Source: RGIG5579 sp045541915 (lineage in GTDB: Bacteria > Bacillota > Clostridia > Oscillospirales > SIG627). From it: a DNA stretch of 64,000 nucleotides. The notes under the pieces are model-generated. The model was not told the origin of the DNA. It did no database searches and worked only from the letters and a program-made list of their open reading frames with translations. Below are positions 7,561 through 16,590 of the stretch, piece after piece. Position numbers and translations under genes: made by a program. How positions within the stretch are numbered: position 1 is the first letter of the stretch; every line of letters starts with the position of its first letter. The DNA lies in NCBI GenBank assembly GCA_045541915.1, contig JAZQJZ010000032.1, positions 62,001 through 126,000 of the forward strand, written 5' to 3'.

Positions 7561-9054
7561 CTAATTCTTGAAAAGCGGTATGGCAAACCAGAAACGGCTT
7601 CCTTCTCCAAGCTTACTTTCTACGCCAAAATCTGCCTTGTGTAAAACAAGAACCTTTTTAACGATAGAAAGGCCCAAACCTGTTCCCACCTTCGCACTGC
7701 TGTGGTTTTCGGAGGCACGATAATATCGATCCCAAATGTGTTCCAGTTTCTCCGGCGGGATGCCGGGACCGTGGTCAAAGATCTCAACAAGCGCTTGATC
7801 CTCCGTGGCAGAAATACGCACAAGGATGCGCTTGTTCTGCTTGCAATAGTTAATTGCGTTGTTGATCAAATTGTAGACAACCTGATTTAATTTGATTCGA
7901 TCCGCAAATACATATGCCGTTTTCACCGAAGATTGCATCTCAAGATCATATCCGTAAAAGCCTGTCATTTTTTCATAGCGTTTGCAAATCTCTTGAATAA
8001 AGGATACAAGCTCTATTTCTTCTAACTGAAGCTGATCCATTCCTGCCTCAAGCTTTGACAGATCAAGCAAATCGGAAACAAGCTCTGACAAACGATGGGT
8101 TTCGTCAATGACGATTTGAAGGTTTTCCGGTGTGTTTTCCCCGGGAAGATCGCGCATTGCCTCGCTATATCCGGAAATTAAGGTTAAAGGTGTGCGAAGA
8201 TCGTGAGAAACATTGGCAAGAAGCTCTTGTCTTAATTTGTCCACCTGTGATATTTCTTGGGCAGCAAGTGAAAGGGTTTCAGATAACTCCTCTACCTCGC
8301 GATAACCAAAAATCCCTTGCTTTGAAAACTGCCCATCAGGCAGCCGTTTTGATGCAGAGTTCAAACTTTCAATCGGCTTCGAAATGGCACGAGACAAGAA
8401 ATACGCAATGACCAGTGAAACAATAACCAGGGCAACACTGATCACCAAAAGTTCAAACCGAATGGTCAAAACCGTAGAATCCACTGGGATAATTACAGTA
8501 GATAAAAGCGCATACCGATTTTGACCGTCAATATTCTGAAACGTCTTGCTGATTAAGACGCAATCATATGCTTCTTCTGTTTTCAACGGAAAATCATCAT
8601 CTCTACCACTGCCAAAAAAATGGTCATAAAACCAAAGAGAATCCTGATTTTTTTTCAAAACTTTTGTGATCTCTTCCGCCGGAAGATAGCTTTCAAAGCG
8701 CTGGCCGGCACAATTTTGAGTTGTTTGATAGAATAAAGAAACGGTATTTTTATGAATATTGTGAACAATACATTTTCCACCGGCATGCTCTCCGGCAATC
8801 AAATTTAGGTTTTCATCATAAATAGCAGCACAGATTCCGCCCGTTGTAGCTTGTTCAACGACAAAATTGGAAATGGCATCATCCGAAAATTTTTGAATCT
8901 GATCGGCAGCTGTGCGAACCGAACGAATTTTAATCTGACGGTACACATCATCCAAAAGCAAAACCTCAAGCACCCACAAAATTGCAACAACAATCGCGCT
9001 AAAAGTAAAAAAGGATATCAGCAGTTTGCTCCGAATGCCAAACCTAATCTTCAA
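7561..9054 (-). CDS. Membrane sensor histidine kinase
   Basis: A 497-residue sensor kinase. Transmembrane helix 1 is at about 10-34, an extracytoplasmic sensor domain at about 35-199, transmembrane helix 2 at about 200-221, HAMP at about 218-272, then HisKA with phospho-acceptor His284 in NVSHDLRTPL and HATPase_c with N-box NLINNAINY, G1 DHGPGIP and G2 GTGLGLSIV. The extracellular domain contains several Cys residues (about 74, 95, 115, 165), so a redox- or disulfide-dependent sensor is possible. It overlaps the response regulator gene by 11 bases and is its partner. The signal is unknown; a PhoR-like layout is visible. Confidence 0.92.
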   Translation of the reverse strand: MKIRFGIRSKLLISFFTFSAIVVAILWVLEVLLLDDVYRQIKIRSVRTAADQIQKFSDDAISNFVVEQATTGGICAAIYDENLNLIAGEHAGGKCIVHNIHKNTVSLFYQTTQNCAGQRFESYLPAEEITKVLKKNQDSLWFYDHFFGSGRDDDFPLKTEEAYDCVLISKTFQNIDGQNRYALLSTVIIPVDSTVLTIRFELLVISVALVIVSLVIAYFLSRAISKPIESLNSASKRLPDGQFSKQGIFGYREVEELSETLSLAAQEISQVDKLRQELLANVSHDLRTPLTLISGYSEAMRDLPGENTPENLQIVIDETHRLSELVSDLLDLSKLEAGMDQLQLEEIELVSFIQEICKRYEKMTGFYGYDLEMQSSVKTAYVFADRIKLNQVVYNLINNAINYCKQNKRILVRISATEDQALVEIFDHGPGIPPEKLEHIWDRYYRASENHSSAKVGTGLGLSIVKKVLVLHKADFGVESKLGEGSRFWFAIPLFKN

Positions 9055-9712
9055 AACGGTACCCCACGCCTCGGAGCGTTACAATTTGAGCAGCATATTT
9101 GCCGAGGCTCTTTCTCAGTAGTTTGATATGTGTATCCAAGGTTCTATCGTCGCCGTAAAAATCATATCCCCACACGTCACAGATCAATTTTTCTCTGCTC
9201 AATGCAAGATTTTTGTTGCGAATCAGATAAAACAAAAGTTCATACTCTTTCGGGGAAAGATCGCATCTTTTTCCGTCAATGGTTACAATTCTCGCTGCAA
9301 AGTCAACCGTTAAGCCTTCATAAGTAAAAAGTTGGTCATTTTGTTTGCCCCTTTTGTGTGTGCGATTGATGATGGCGGCAACGCGAAGCATGAGCTCACG
9401 CGGTGAAAACGGCTTTACAACATAGTCGTCAATCCCCAATTCAAAGCCGTGTATTTTATCGTATTCCTCGCCTCTTGCGGAAAGCATTAAAACCGGAACC
9501 TGACTTTTCTTTCTGATTTCACGAACCGCAGAGAAGCCATCCAATTCCGGCATCATAACATCCATAATCACAAGATCATATTCATGCAATCGGCACAAAG
9601 TAACAGCCTGCATACCGTCAGACGCTTCTTCTACATCAAATCCGTCAAATTCCGCATACTTCCGAATGATCGTTCGGATCTTAGTTTCATCGTCCACAAT
9701 CAAGAGTTTCAT
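9044..9712 (-). CDS. OmpR/PhoB-family response regulator
   Basis: A 222-residue two-domain regulator with a receiver domain (acidic pocket D7 D8, phospho-acceptor D51 in VIMDVMMPELDG, Lys in VKPFSPREL) and a C-terminal winged helix (LSPKEYELL through LRGVGYRFED). It is the partner of the downstream-overlapping histidine kinase. Its promoter contains an 11-bp-spaced direct repeat like those bound by PhoP/PhoB-type dimers, so autoregulation is likely. Start ATG at 9712 with AGGAGC upstream. Confidence 0.93.
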   Translation of the reverse strand: MKLLIVDDETKIRTIIRKYAEFDGFDVEEASDGMQAVTLCRLHEYDLVIMDVMMPELDGFSAVREIRKKSQVPVLMLSARGEEYDKIHGFELGIDDYVVKPFSPRELMLRVAAIINRTHKRGKQNDQLFTYEGLTVDFAARIVTIDGKRCDLSPKEYELLFYLIRNKNLALSREKLICDVWGYDFYGDDRTLDTHIKLLRKSLGKYAAQIVTLRGVGYRFED

Positions 9713-9732
9713 ATTCTGCTCCTTTCACATAA

Positions 9733-9764
9733 ATTATAAAAGTGCATCGTGAAAAATGTGTGAA
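9733..9764 (-). promoter_or_regulatory. Promoter of the two-component operon with PHO-box-like direct repeat
   Basis: Minus strand: TATAAT at 9733-9738 with no good -35 element. In the -35 area lie TTCACA (9759-9764) and TTCACG (9748-9753), separated by five bases (11-bp period). This is the spacing used by OmpR/PhoB-family dimers, e.g. TT(A/C/T)ACA-N5 repeats of B. subtilis PhoP. Confidence 0.5.
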
Positions 9765-9782
9765 GATTAAAAAAAAATAATG

Positions 9783-9822
9783 GTGCGAAGAGAAAGTGTC
9801 AAGACGTCATTTCTCTTCGCAC
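9783..9822 (-). terminator. Terminator of the sortase-lipoprotein operon
   Basis: A perfect 13-bp stem (GTGCGAAGAGAAA with its complement) followed on the minus strand by a T-rich run, directly after the lipoprotein stop codon. Confidence 0.85.
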
Positions 9823-9827
9823 AAAAA

Positions 9828-11141
9828 TTAAAATTCAGAAAACTGCGTGGCTTCCGGTGCATATCTTTCAATGCGACAGAAGATTGCCTTGGTAACATCC
9901 TCTCCCAGATCCTCCATCATTAAAGTTCCCTCTTCAGGCTGAATGGAAGCTGAAACCTGGGCAGAATAAGAATTATAAACTGGGCGAAGGCAAATCACAA
10001 AACCATCATAATCCACTGGCATTTTCAAAATATAGGTGCCTTGCCAGCGTACCAGGATATCGTCAGAATCAGAATACTGCCACGATGAGGAAAATTGGCA
10101 TTCAATTTTATATGATACATCATCGTGGATCGGCTCCCAAGTGGTGATCAGATCTTCATTTCCGGTAGAATCATCAAGGTTCAAAAGTTCACCGGTATAA
10201 TAATCGTACTGAGAGAATCGGACCGAATTGTAAATTCGATTTCCGGAAAGATACGGAAGATCCTGACGCTTGAATTCATAATTCACCTTGATTTCAAGCT
10301 GACGCATATTATTTTCATCTACGGTGTCGGAAACGGTGCTAATGCCGCAACTGACAGGCATTTTTTTGTAATCATGAGCATCGTTGAATGCAGCACCACC
10401 GTTGCGCAAGAGACGCAAGCCGGAATCAATCGCATAATCGCATACGATTCCCTTTTCCTTGAAATAAAAACTGCGAAGCTTTGAATTTTCCTCAATGCAG
10501 AAGGTGGTCTGAATGACTCGACCGTCCGCATGCTTTTCACCGAGAAGTCCCAATTCAGAATGGGAAAGTCTGGCATAAAAGGCACCGGTTTCTTTTAAAT
10601 AAAGGTATAAATACTCGCTCTCATCCGCATAGGCATAGAAGTTTCCTTCAAACAGGACCTCCCCTTTGGGGGTGGTTAATTTCCAAATATCAGGCTCGGA
10701 AACCGTTAGAATATTACCGGCAAGATTGCCATCCTCGTACCAAAGCTCAAAAAAGGATTCATACTTTTCCGATGACACAAGAGAAGACGGAGAATCGGTT
10801 CGCTGGAACTGCACGTCCTTTTGATTTTTGAACCCATTTTCGGAAACATAGAGCTTCAAAACCTCCCCATCAAGAGCGACCAAACGGAAAATTTCGCCAT
10901 CAAATTCATCTACTTCCCCATTTACTTCAACTTCACCGTTGTTATTATACCGGTACCATAGGCCGGTTGAAGTGAAACGGTAGTAGCAAGATTTTTCTTC
11001 GTCCGTCCAAACTCCCACATAATCAGACAGTCGAATGGGCTTTGCGCCGGGCAAAACGGTAGTATCTCCCGTATTTATGCAGCCTGAAATCATCATAGAA
11101 AGCAGGCAGAATACGAGAATGAGGGAAAGCGCTTTTTTCAT
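9828..11141 (-). CDS. Secreted lipoprotein of unknown function
   Basis: The 437-residue product starts with a lipoprotein signal peptide: positive MKK, a hydrophobic core and lipobox MISGC with Cys21 as the lipidation site. The mature part is rich in beta strands, aromatic residues and acidic residues, with no motif I can assign. Repeating phrases such as GVWTDEEKSCYYRF and KLTTPKGEVLFEGNFYAY suggest two or more similar beta-sandwich units. It lies 61 bases downstream of a class B sortase gene with no terminator between them, so the two may be co-expressed surface proteins. It has no LPXTG-like sorting signal at the C-terminus. Confidence 0.75.
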   Translation of the reverse strand: MKKALSLILVFCLLSMMISGCINTGDTTVLPGAKPIRLSDYVGVWTDEEKSCYYRFTSTGLWYRYNNNGEVEVNGEVDEFDGEIFRLVALDGEVLKLYVSENGFKNQKDVQFQRTDSPSSLVSSEKYESFFELWYEDGNLAGNILTVSEPDIWKLTTPKGEVLFEGNFYAYADESEYLYLYLKETGAFYARLSHSELGLLGEKHADGRVIQTTFCIEENSKLRSFYFKEKGIVCDYAIDSGLRLLRNGGAAFNDAHDYKKMPVSCGISTVSDTVDENNMRQLEIKVNYEFKRQDLPYLSGNRIYNSVRFSQYDYYTGELLNLDDSTGNEDLITTWEPIHDDVSYKIECQFSSSWQYSDSDDILVRWQGTYILKMPVDYDGFVICLRPVYNSYSAQVSASIQPEEGTLMMEDLGEDVTKAIFCRIERYAPEATQFSEF

Positions 11142-11202
11142 ATCTACTCCAAAAACACAAAAATGATTTAAAATTCAAACAAATTGATATAAGCAAGACA
11201 CC

Positions 11203-12036
11203 TTATAGATCAAGAGGAACAACCTTTGCAAACAAGACAAATCGTTCTTCTCCTGCAGTACAGGTGGAGAGCATAACAATAGAATCAGAGTCGGATACTT
11301 GAATTTCGGAAGAAAAAACAGACTTTGACCGAGTTTCGTTAAGAAGCGCGTTTTTCTCTTCCAAGCTTTCAATAGTATCGTAAAAGGAAGAATTCATCGA
11401 AATATAGATGCCAGAGAAAATTTCCAAGCGGAAGACGGCGTTTTCAGTCAAATAAAAAAGATAAGGATGCTCCCGGTAATAATCAGCGGACCGATACCGA
11501 AGCAATGTGCCGAACTTGGTGCCGTTTTTCATATTATGTCCATAAATAACACTCTTCCACCCGGCAAGGTCACCACGATCACGAAAATCTACAAATAGAC
11601 TCCCGGAACGGTTTTCCTTTCCATCGGGCAGATGGTCCACATAGAACTGATTATCCTTCCCTTGCATCACCGGATCATTTAATTGGGTCTCCGGCAAATA
11701 AAGCCACCCAACGATCTGGGGATATTTGTTTTTCAGTTTGGAAAATTCAACGGAAATATCCGGCTCTAAGAGAATCGTCTTTGGCTGTTGCGGCATTTCA
11801 CTGTTTTGTCCAGACTGTGTTGTTATAGGCTCTGACGTTTGCTGTTCATAGTGTAATTCATAGGTCGCTGGCGTTACCGACTCGAGGATCATTTCTTCTT
11901 TCAATTGATCCTGGGCATGATCTTCTGCAAAATAGTCAATGATCTGATAGGCGCTAAAAAGAAAAACAAGGGCAAAAGCAACGGTAAAAAAATGAACCAA
12001 AACATCTCGTAAGTTCCATTTCTTCTTTTCACTCAT
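11203..12036 (-). CDS. srtB: Class B sortase
   Basis: A 277-residue membrane-anchored transpeptidase that would cleave a sorting motif and join surface proteins to the cell wall or to pilin. A cytoplasmic start is followed by a membrane helix at about 15-34, a linker, then the sortase fold with catalytic His167 in VIYGHNMKNGTKF, nucleophile Cys259 in LSTCTAG, and Arg265 downstream. The YGHN and SLFVDFRDRGDL features match class B sortases of clostridia. No obvious LPXTG/NPQTN substrate is encoded nearby, so substrates must be elsewhere. Ribosome site is weak; the promoter is strong. Confidence 0.9.
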   Translation of the reverse strand: MSEKKKWNLRDVLVHFFTVAFALVFLFSAYQIIDYFAEDHAQDQLKEEMILESVTPATYELHYEQQTSEPITTQSGQNSEMPQQPKTILLEPDISVEFSKLKNKYPQIVGWLYLPETQLNDPVMQGKDNQFYVDHLPDGKENRSGSLFVDFRDRGDLAGWKSVIYGHNMKNGTKFGTLLRYRSADYYREHPYLFYLTENAVFRLEIFSGIYISMNSSFYDTIESLEEKNALLNETRSKSVFSSEIQVSDSDSIVMLSTCTAGEERFVLFAKVVPLDL

Positions 12037-12071
12037 TTTGACAACAGCCTCATTTCCCTTCTCTTTTTGGT

Positions 12072-12100
12072 ATTATATCTCATGTGTAAAAAAAATGCAA
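12072..12100 (-). promoter_or_regulatory. Sigma-A promoter of the sortase gene
   Basis: Minus-strand TTGCAT (12095-12100) and TATAAT (12072-12077) with a 17-base spacer, just after the metA terminator. Confidence 0.7.
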
Positions 12101-12109
12101 GAAGAAACA

Positions 12110-12133
12110 AACAGGACCGATTTCGGTCCTGTT
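12110..12133 (-). terminator. Terminator at the end of the arg-met operon
   Basis: A perfect 11-bp stem (AACAGGACCGA and complement) with a 2-base centre, just past the metA stop codon. The T-run is interrupted. Confidence 0.75.
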
Positions 12134-12137
12134 TTCT

Positions 12138-13055
12138 TTACTGGATAGATTTAGGGTCATACGGTGTGGACTGGTATACAAAATAATTAAGCCAATTGAT
12201 AAACAAAAGACTTCCATGCGCCCTCCAACGAACAATTGGAGCTTTGTCAGTATCGTTATCCGGATAATAGTTTTCCGGCGGCAAGGTGCCAAGACCGGCA
12301 GCCATATCTCTTCGATACTCAGCATCCAAGGTCAAAGGATCATACTCTGCGTGACCCATAATAAAGAACTGCCTGCCACCTTTTTTGCCCACAATATGAA
12401 CGCCAGCTTCTTTGGAGGAAGCGAGAATTTTTAAATCCTCAAACTTCTCAATATCAGCGCGATTCACGCTGGTATAGCGAGAGTGAGGAACAAAAAAGGT
12501 GCTGTCAAAGCCACGAAGCAACATAGAATGGGGATAGTCAGCCTGATGCGGATAGACACCGAATAGTTTTTTATCAAGCAAATTCTTCTTGATACCATAG
12601 TGGTAATAAAGGCCGGCTTGAGCACCCCAGCAAATGTGCAAGACACTGTGAACATGTGTTTTACTCCACTCCATTATGGAGCAAAGCTCCGGCCAATAGT
12701 CAACCTCCTCAAACTCCATCATCTCCACGGGAGCGCCGGTGATGATCATACCGTCGAATTTTTCTTCTTTTACTTCATCAAAAGTCTTATAGAAGGACAA
12801 TAGGTGCTCCTGGGCAGTATTTTGAGAAAGATGAGATGCAGTACGAATCAAAGTCAACTCGATTTGCAACGGAGTATTCCCCAACAATCTGCAAAACTGA
12901 GTTTCGGTTTCAATTTTTTTGGGCATCAAATTCAGCAAAAGGATTCGAAGAGGACGGATATCCTGCGTCATAGCACGATTTTCTGTCATTGCAAAAATAT
13001 TCTCATTCGCCAGAGTTTGCACCGCCGGAAGATCATTGGGAATTTTAATAGGCAT
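12138..13055 (-). CDS. metA: Homoserine O-acetyltransferase, MetA type
   Basis: A 305-residue MetA-family enzyme of methionine synthesis. The catalytic Cys142 is in HICWGAQAG. The residue deciding the acyl donor is position 111: Gly gives succinyl-CoA use (E. coli) and Glu gives acetyl-CoA use (B. cereus). Here TGAPVE places Glu at 111, so O-acetylhomoserine is predicted. This agrees with the neighbour metY, which uses O-acetylhomoserine. The catalytic Glu of the EFEEVDYW/GHAEYD region and the YGVYPH-like segment are present. It begins 18 bases after metY, with GGAGG ahead of the start. Confidence 0.93.
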   Translation of the reverse strand: MPIKIPNDLPAVQTLANENIFAMTENRAMTQDIRPLRILLLNLMPKKIETETQFCRLLGNTPLQIELTLIRTASHLSQNTAQEHLLSFYKTFDEVKEEKFDGMIITGAPVEMMEFEEVDYWPELCSIMEWSKTHVHSVLHICWGAQAGLYYHYGIKKNLLDKKLFGVYPHQADYPHSMLLRGFDSTFFVPHSRYTSVNRADIEKFEDLKILASSKEAGVHIVGKKGGRQFFIMGHAEYDPLTLDAEYRRDMAAGLGTLPPENYYPDNDTDKAPIVRWRAHGSLLFINWLNYFVYQSTPYDPKSIQ

Positions 13056-13073
13056 AACAGAAAAACCTCCGAA

Positions 13074-14357
13074 TTAAATTGCGTCCAGGGCTTGCTTAAT
13101 ATCTGCAATCAAATCCTCGGCGTCCTCAAGGCCAACAGAAAGACGAACCAGATCGGGAGAAACACCACAGGCGTATAATTCTTCATCACTCAACTGCCTA
13201 TGTGTAGTGGTTGCAGGATGCAAACAGCAAGAACGCGCATCGGCAACATGGGTCTCAATGGCAATTAAATTCAATTTTTCCATAAAGGCACCGGCAGCTT
13301 CTCTGCCGCCCTTCACGCCAAAGCTAACAACGCCGCAAGATCCTTCGGGAAGATATTTTTGCGTCAAGGAGTAATCCGGACAGGAAGGAAGCGAGGGGTA
13401 ATACACCCAGGAAATCTTCTCATTCTGCTCCAAAAACTTTGCAACAGCAAGTCCGTTTTCACAGTGTTTTTTCATTCTGACGTGAAGACTTTCCAAGCCA
13501 AGATTTAACAAATATGCACTAAACGGCGCCGGAGTAACGCCAAGATCGCGCATCAATTGAGCGGTTGCCTTGGTAATAAAGGCGCCTTCAACACCAAAAC
13601 GTTCGGTATAGGTGATTCCGTGGTAGCTTTCGTCGGGAGTGCAAAGTCCGGGGAATTTTTCCGGATACTTGGTCCAATCAAATTTACCGGAATCTACAAT
13701 AGCGCCGCCAACTGCACTGCCATGTCCATCCATATATTTGGTGGTAGAATGGGTAACAATATCTGCTCCCCACTCAAAGGGACGGCAATTCACGGGAGTT
13801 GCAAAGGTATTGTCAATAATCAGAGGAAGACCATTCTTATGTGCAAAATCGGCAAAACGCTGGATGTCCAAAACCTTCAATGCCGGATTGGCAATCGTCT
13901 CGCCAAAAACCGCCTTCGTTTCAGGGCGAAGCGCCTCTTCAAGCTCCTTGTCCGTTGCGTCGGCAGACACAAATGTGACATCAATCCCCATTCGCTTCAA
14001 GGTAACGGAGAACAGGTTAAATGTGCCGCCATAGATAGAAGCACAGGAGATAAAATGATCGCCAGCGCTACACAGATTGAAAATAGCCAAAAAGTTTGCA
14101 GCCTGACCGGAAGATGTAAGCATCGCGGCAGTGCCACCCTCCAATTCGCAAATCTTTGCGGCAACATGGTCAGCTGTGGGATTCTGCAAACGGGAATAAA
14201 AGTAACCGCTTGCCTCCAGATCAAACAGCTTTCCCATCGCTTCTCCGGTATCATATTTAAACGTTGTACTTTGAATGATCGGAATTTGTCTGGGTTCACC
14301 GTTGCCGGGACGATATCCTCCCTGTACGCAACTGGTACCAATTTTTCTTTGCGACAT
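13074..14357 (-). CDS. metY: O-acetylhomoserine sulfhydrylase (aminocarboxypropyltransferase)
   Basis: A 427-residue PLP enzyme of the Cys/Met metabolism family. It makes homocysteine from O-acetylhomoserine and sulfide. The PLP Lys is K207 in HSTTKYMDGHG; the phosphate-binding SSGQAA segment is near 82-87 and the cofactor-stacking region lies around 108-112. The length, the N-terminal TSCVQGGY and the long WTKYPEKFPGL insert are typical of MetY rather than MetB/MetC. Located between argF and metA with its own possible promoter at the argF stop codon. I saw no SAM riboswitch or other S-box-like leader in the 69-base gap. Confidence 0.93.
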   Translation of the reverse strand: MSQRKIGTSCVQGGYRPGNGEPRQIPIIQSTTFKYDTGEAMGKLFDLEASGYFYSRLQNPTADHVAAKICELEGGTAAMLTSSGQAANFLAIFNLCSAGDHFISCASIYGGTFNLFSVTLKRMGIDVTFVSADATDKELEEALRPETKAVFGETIANPALKVLDIQRFADFAHKNGLPLIIDNTFATPVNCRPFEWGADIVTHSTTKYMDGHGSAVGGAIVDSGKFDWTKYPEKFPGLCTPDESYHGITYTERFGVEGAFITKATAQLMRDLGVTPAPFSAYLLNLGLESLHVRMKKHCENGLAVAKFLEQNEKISWVYYPSLPSCPDYSLTQKYLPEGSCGVVSFGVKGGREAAGAFMEKLNLIAIETHVADARSCCLHPATTTHRQLSDEELYACGVSPDLVRLSVGLEDAEDLIADIKQALDAI

Positions 14358-14402
14358 AGCTAGTACCTCCTAAACTATTGCTAAAAAATCCTAAATTGCG
14401 AA

Positions 14403-14430
14403 ATTATATTAACACAAAAATCAAAATTAA
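14403..14430 (-). promoter_or_regulatory. Possible internal promoter of metY-metA
   Basis: Minus-strand TATAAT (14403-14408) with a weak TTAATT (14425-14430) 16 bases upstream, overlapping the argF stop codon. It would allow metYA expression apart from the arginine genes. Confidence 0.4.
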
Positions 14431-15413
14431 GCAAGGGTGGCCAACATCACAGCCTTAATGGTGTGCATACGGTTCTCGGCTTCATCAAACACAATGGAAG
14501 CATCACTTTCAAATATTTCATCTGTCACTTCCATACAGTCGATTCCAAATTTGTCATAGATCTGTTTGCCAACGGTCGTTTTCAGATCGTGGAACGCAGG
14601 CAAGCAATGCATAAACCGACACTGGGGGCCAGCATTATTCATCAATTGAGAAGTAACACGATAGGGAGAAAGCAATTTGATTCTTTCCTGCCAAACACTG
14701 TCCGGCTCGCCCATAGAGACCCACACATCAGTATAAATCACATGCGCATCCTTAGTGGCAACCATCGGGTCTTCAATAAATTCCAAAACGGCACCTGTCT
14801 GATCCGCGATGGCCATTGCTTCCTTTCGAAGATCCTCGCCGGGAAAATACTCCTTAGGAGCACTGGCAACAAAGTGCATTCCCATTTTTGCACAGCCGAT
14901 CATCAGGGAATTTCCCATGTTATAGCGGGCATCACCCATATAAACCAGTTTGATTCCGCGCAGAGAGCCAAAATGTTCCTGAATCGTTAAGAAATCAGCG
15001 AGAATTTGTGTGGGGTGAAACTCATTTGTTAAGCCGTTCCACACCGGTACGCCGGCAAAGCGGGCCAATTCCTCCACAATTTCCTGACCGAATCCACGAT
15101 ACTCAATGCCGTCGAACATCCTTCCAAGCACACGTGCGGTATCGGCTATGCTTTCCTTCTTTCCCATCTGGGATCCGGTGGGATCCAAGTAGACAGGGTG
15201 CATTCCCAAATCAGCGCCGGCAACCTCGAAAGCACAGCGAGTACGTGTGCTGGATTTTTCAAATACCAAGGCAATATTTTTTCCTTCACAAAGCTTATGA
15301 GGAATCCCTTTTTTCTTTTTTTCCTTCAATTCGGCTGACAGTTCCAGAAGACCGGCAATCTCCTCCGGAGTGAAATCTAAAAGCTTAAGAAAGCTCTTCC
15401 CTTTTAAATTCAT
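14427..15413 (-). CDS. argF: Ornithine carbamoyltransferase
   Basis: A 328-residue carbamoyltransferase converting ornithine and carbamoyl phosphate to citrulline. Carbamoyl phosphate binding SSTRTR is at residues 54-59, HPTQ at 133-136, and the ornithine-specific HCLPAFHD motif near 269-276, which separates it from PyrB. Last of the six arginine genes on this transcript; 9 bases after argD, with AGGAGG ahead of the start. Catabolic ArcB has the same chemistry, but the biosynthetic operon context supports ArgF. Confidence 0.95.
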   Translation of the reverse strand: MNLKGKSFLKLLDFTPEEIAGLLELSAELKEKKKKGIPHKLCEGKNIALVFEKSSTRTRCAFEVAGADLGMHPVYLDPTGSQMGKKESIADTARVLGRMFDGIEYRGFGQEIVEELARFAGVPVWNGLTNEFHPTQILADFLTIQEHFGSLRGIKLVYMGDARYNMGNSLMIGCAKMGMHFVASAPKEYFPGEDLRKEAMAIADQTGAVLEFIEDPMVATKDAHVIYTDVWVSMGEPDSVWQERIKLLSPYRVTSQLMNNAGPQCRFMHCLPAFHDLKTTVGKQIYDKFGIDCMEVTDEIFESDASIVFDEAENRMHTIKAVMLATLA

Positions 15414-15422
15414 ACTTTCCTC

Positions 15423-16589
15423 CTATCGGGCGCAAACCTCTTTGATAATCTGGATCGCAGCCGCTAAATTTTCCATAGAAATATTCAGTGCGGGAAGCAG
15501 TCGAACCTTATCCTTTGCAGTCAGACAAAGAACACCTCTCTCCATGCATTGACGAACAACCTCTTTCGCATCCTTGTTTGTCTTGATCCCGATCATCAAT
15601 CCAAGGCCGGAAACAGACAAAATACCTTTTGCTCCTTCCAAAGAGGAGAATACATACTCCCCTTTCTTTCTGACATCAGACAGAAAGGCTTCATCCAGTC
15701 GGTCCACAATACTGATAGCACCAGCACAGGCAACCGGATTTCCTCCGAAGGTGGAGCCGTGATCACCGAAACCGAGCACATCTTTGACCTTTTCGCCAAG
15801 AAGCGCTGCTCCTAAAGGCAAACCACCGCCAAGACCTTTCGCTGTACTGACAAGATCCGGCTTGATTCCAAAGCGCTGATATGCATAAAAGGCACCGCAT
15901 CTGCCATTGCCAGTTTGCACCTCATCAACAATGATAAGAATATCGTTTTCCGCGGCAAATCGGCAAGTTTTTTGAAGAAATTCTTCATCCAAGGGATTGA
16001 CGCCGCCCTCCCCTTGAACACATTCCAGCATAATTGCGCAAACCTTATTTTCAGAAACGATTTTCCGAAGCGCATCAAAGTCATTGGCAGGAGTATGCAG
16101 AAAACCGGGAGTCAAGGGCTGAAAATGCTGATGAAAATAGTCCTGTCCTGTTGCCGCAAGGGTTGTGATCGTGCGGCCATGAAAGCTATTTGTCAGGGTA
16201 ACAATGGTGTAAAAATCACTCCCCTTTTTTTCAGCTCCGTATTTACGTGCCACCTTAATGACACACTCATTTGCCTCCGCACCGGAGTTGCAGAAAAACA
16301 CCTTTTTCATTCCGCTCTTCTTACACAGCTTTTCTGCAAGAAGTACGCAAGGCTCAGTATAGTAAAGATTTGACATATGCTGGACCTTGGAAAGCTGCTC
16401 TGTTACTGCTTTTACCCAAGCATCATCGGAGATACCGAATGCGGTAACACCGATTCCGGAGCCCATATCAATATAACGTTTTCCGTTTTCATCATAAACC
16501 TCAGATCCTTTTCCAGAAAGAATACTGACCGGAAAACGAGCGTAGGTATTGGCAATAAATTCGCTATCCTTTTCTTTTAACTGATCCAT
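15423..16589 (-). CDS. argD: Acetylornithine aminotransferase
   Basis: A 388-residue class III PLP aminotransferase that converts N-acetylglutamate semialdehyde to N-acetylornithine. The Schiff-base Lys is in STAKGLGGGLPLGA (about residue 240), with the Asp of IIVDEVQTGNGRCG upstream and NSGAEANECVIKVAR near 98-112. Close relatives are ornithine and 4-aminobutyrate aminotransferases, but the position between argB and argF makes ArgD the clear choice. Confidence 0.95.
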   Translation of the reverse strand: MDQLKEKDSEFIANTYARFPVSILSGKGSEVYDENGKRYIDMGSGIGVTAFGISDDAWVKAVTEQLSKVQHMSNLYYTEPCVLLAEKLCKKSGMKKVFFCNSGAEANECVIKVARKYGAEKKGSDFYTIVTLTNSFHGRTITTLAATGQDYFHQHFQPLTPGFLHTPANDFDALRKIVSENKVCAIMLECVQGEGGVNPLDEEFLQKTCRFAAENDILIIVDEVQTGNGRCGAFYAYQRFGIKPDLVSTAKGLGGGLPLGAALLGEKVKDVLGFGDHGSTFGGNPVACAGAISIVDRLDEAFLSDVRKKGEYVFSSLEGAKGILSVSGLGLMIGIKTNKDAKEVVRQCMERGVLCLTAKDKVRLLPALNISMENLAAAIQIIKEVCAR

Positions 16590-16590
16590 A

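Noticed and set aside
14358..14426. Possible SAM (S-box) riboswitch before metY
   Set aside because: The gap is only 69 bases and contains no S-box aptamer elements.
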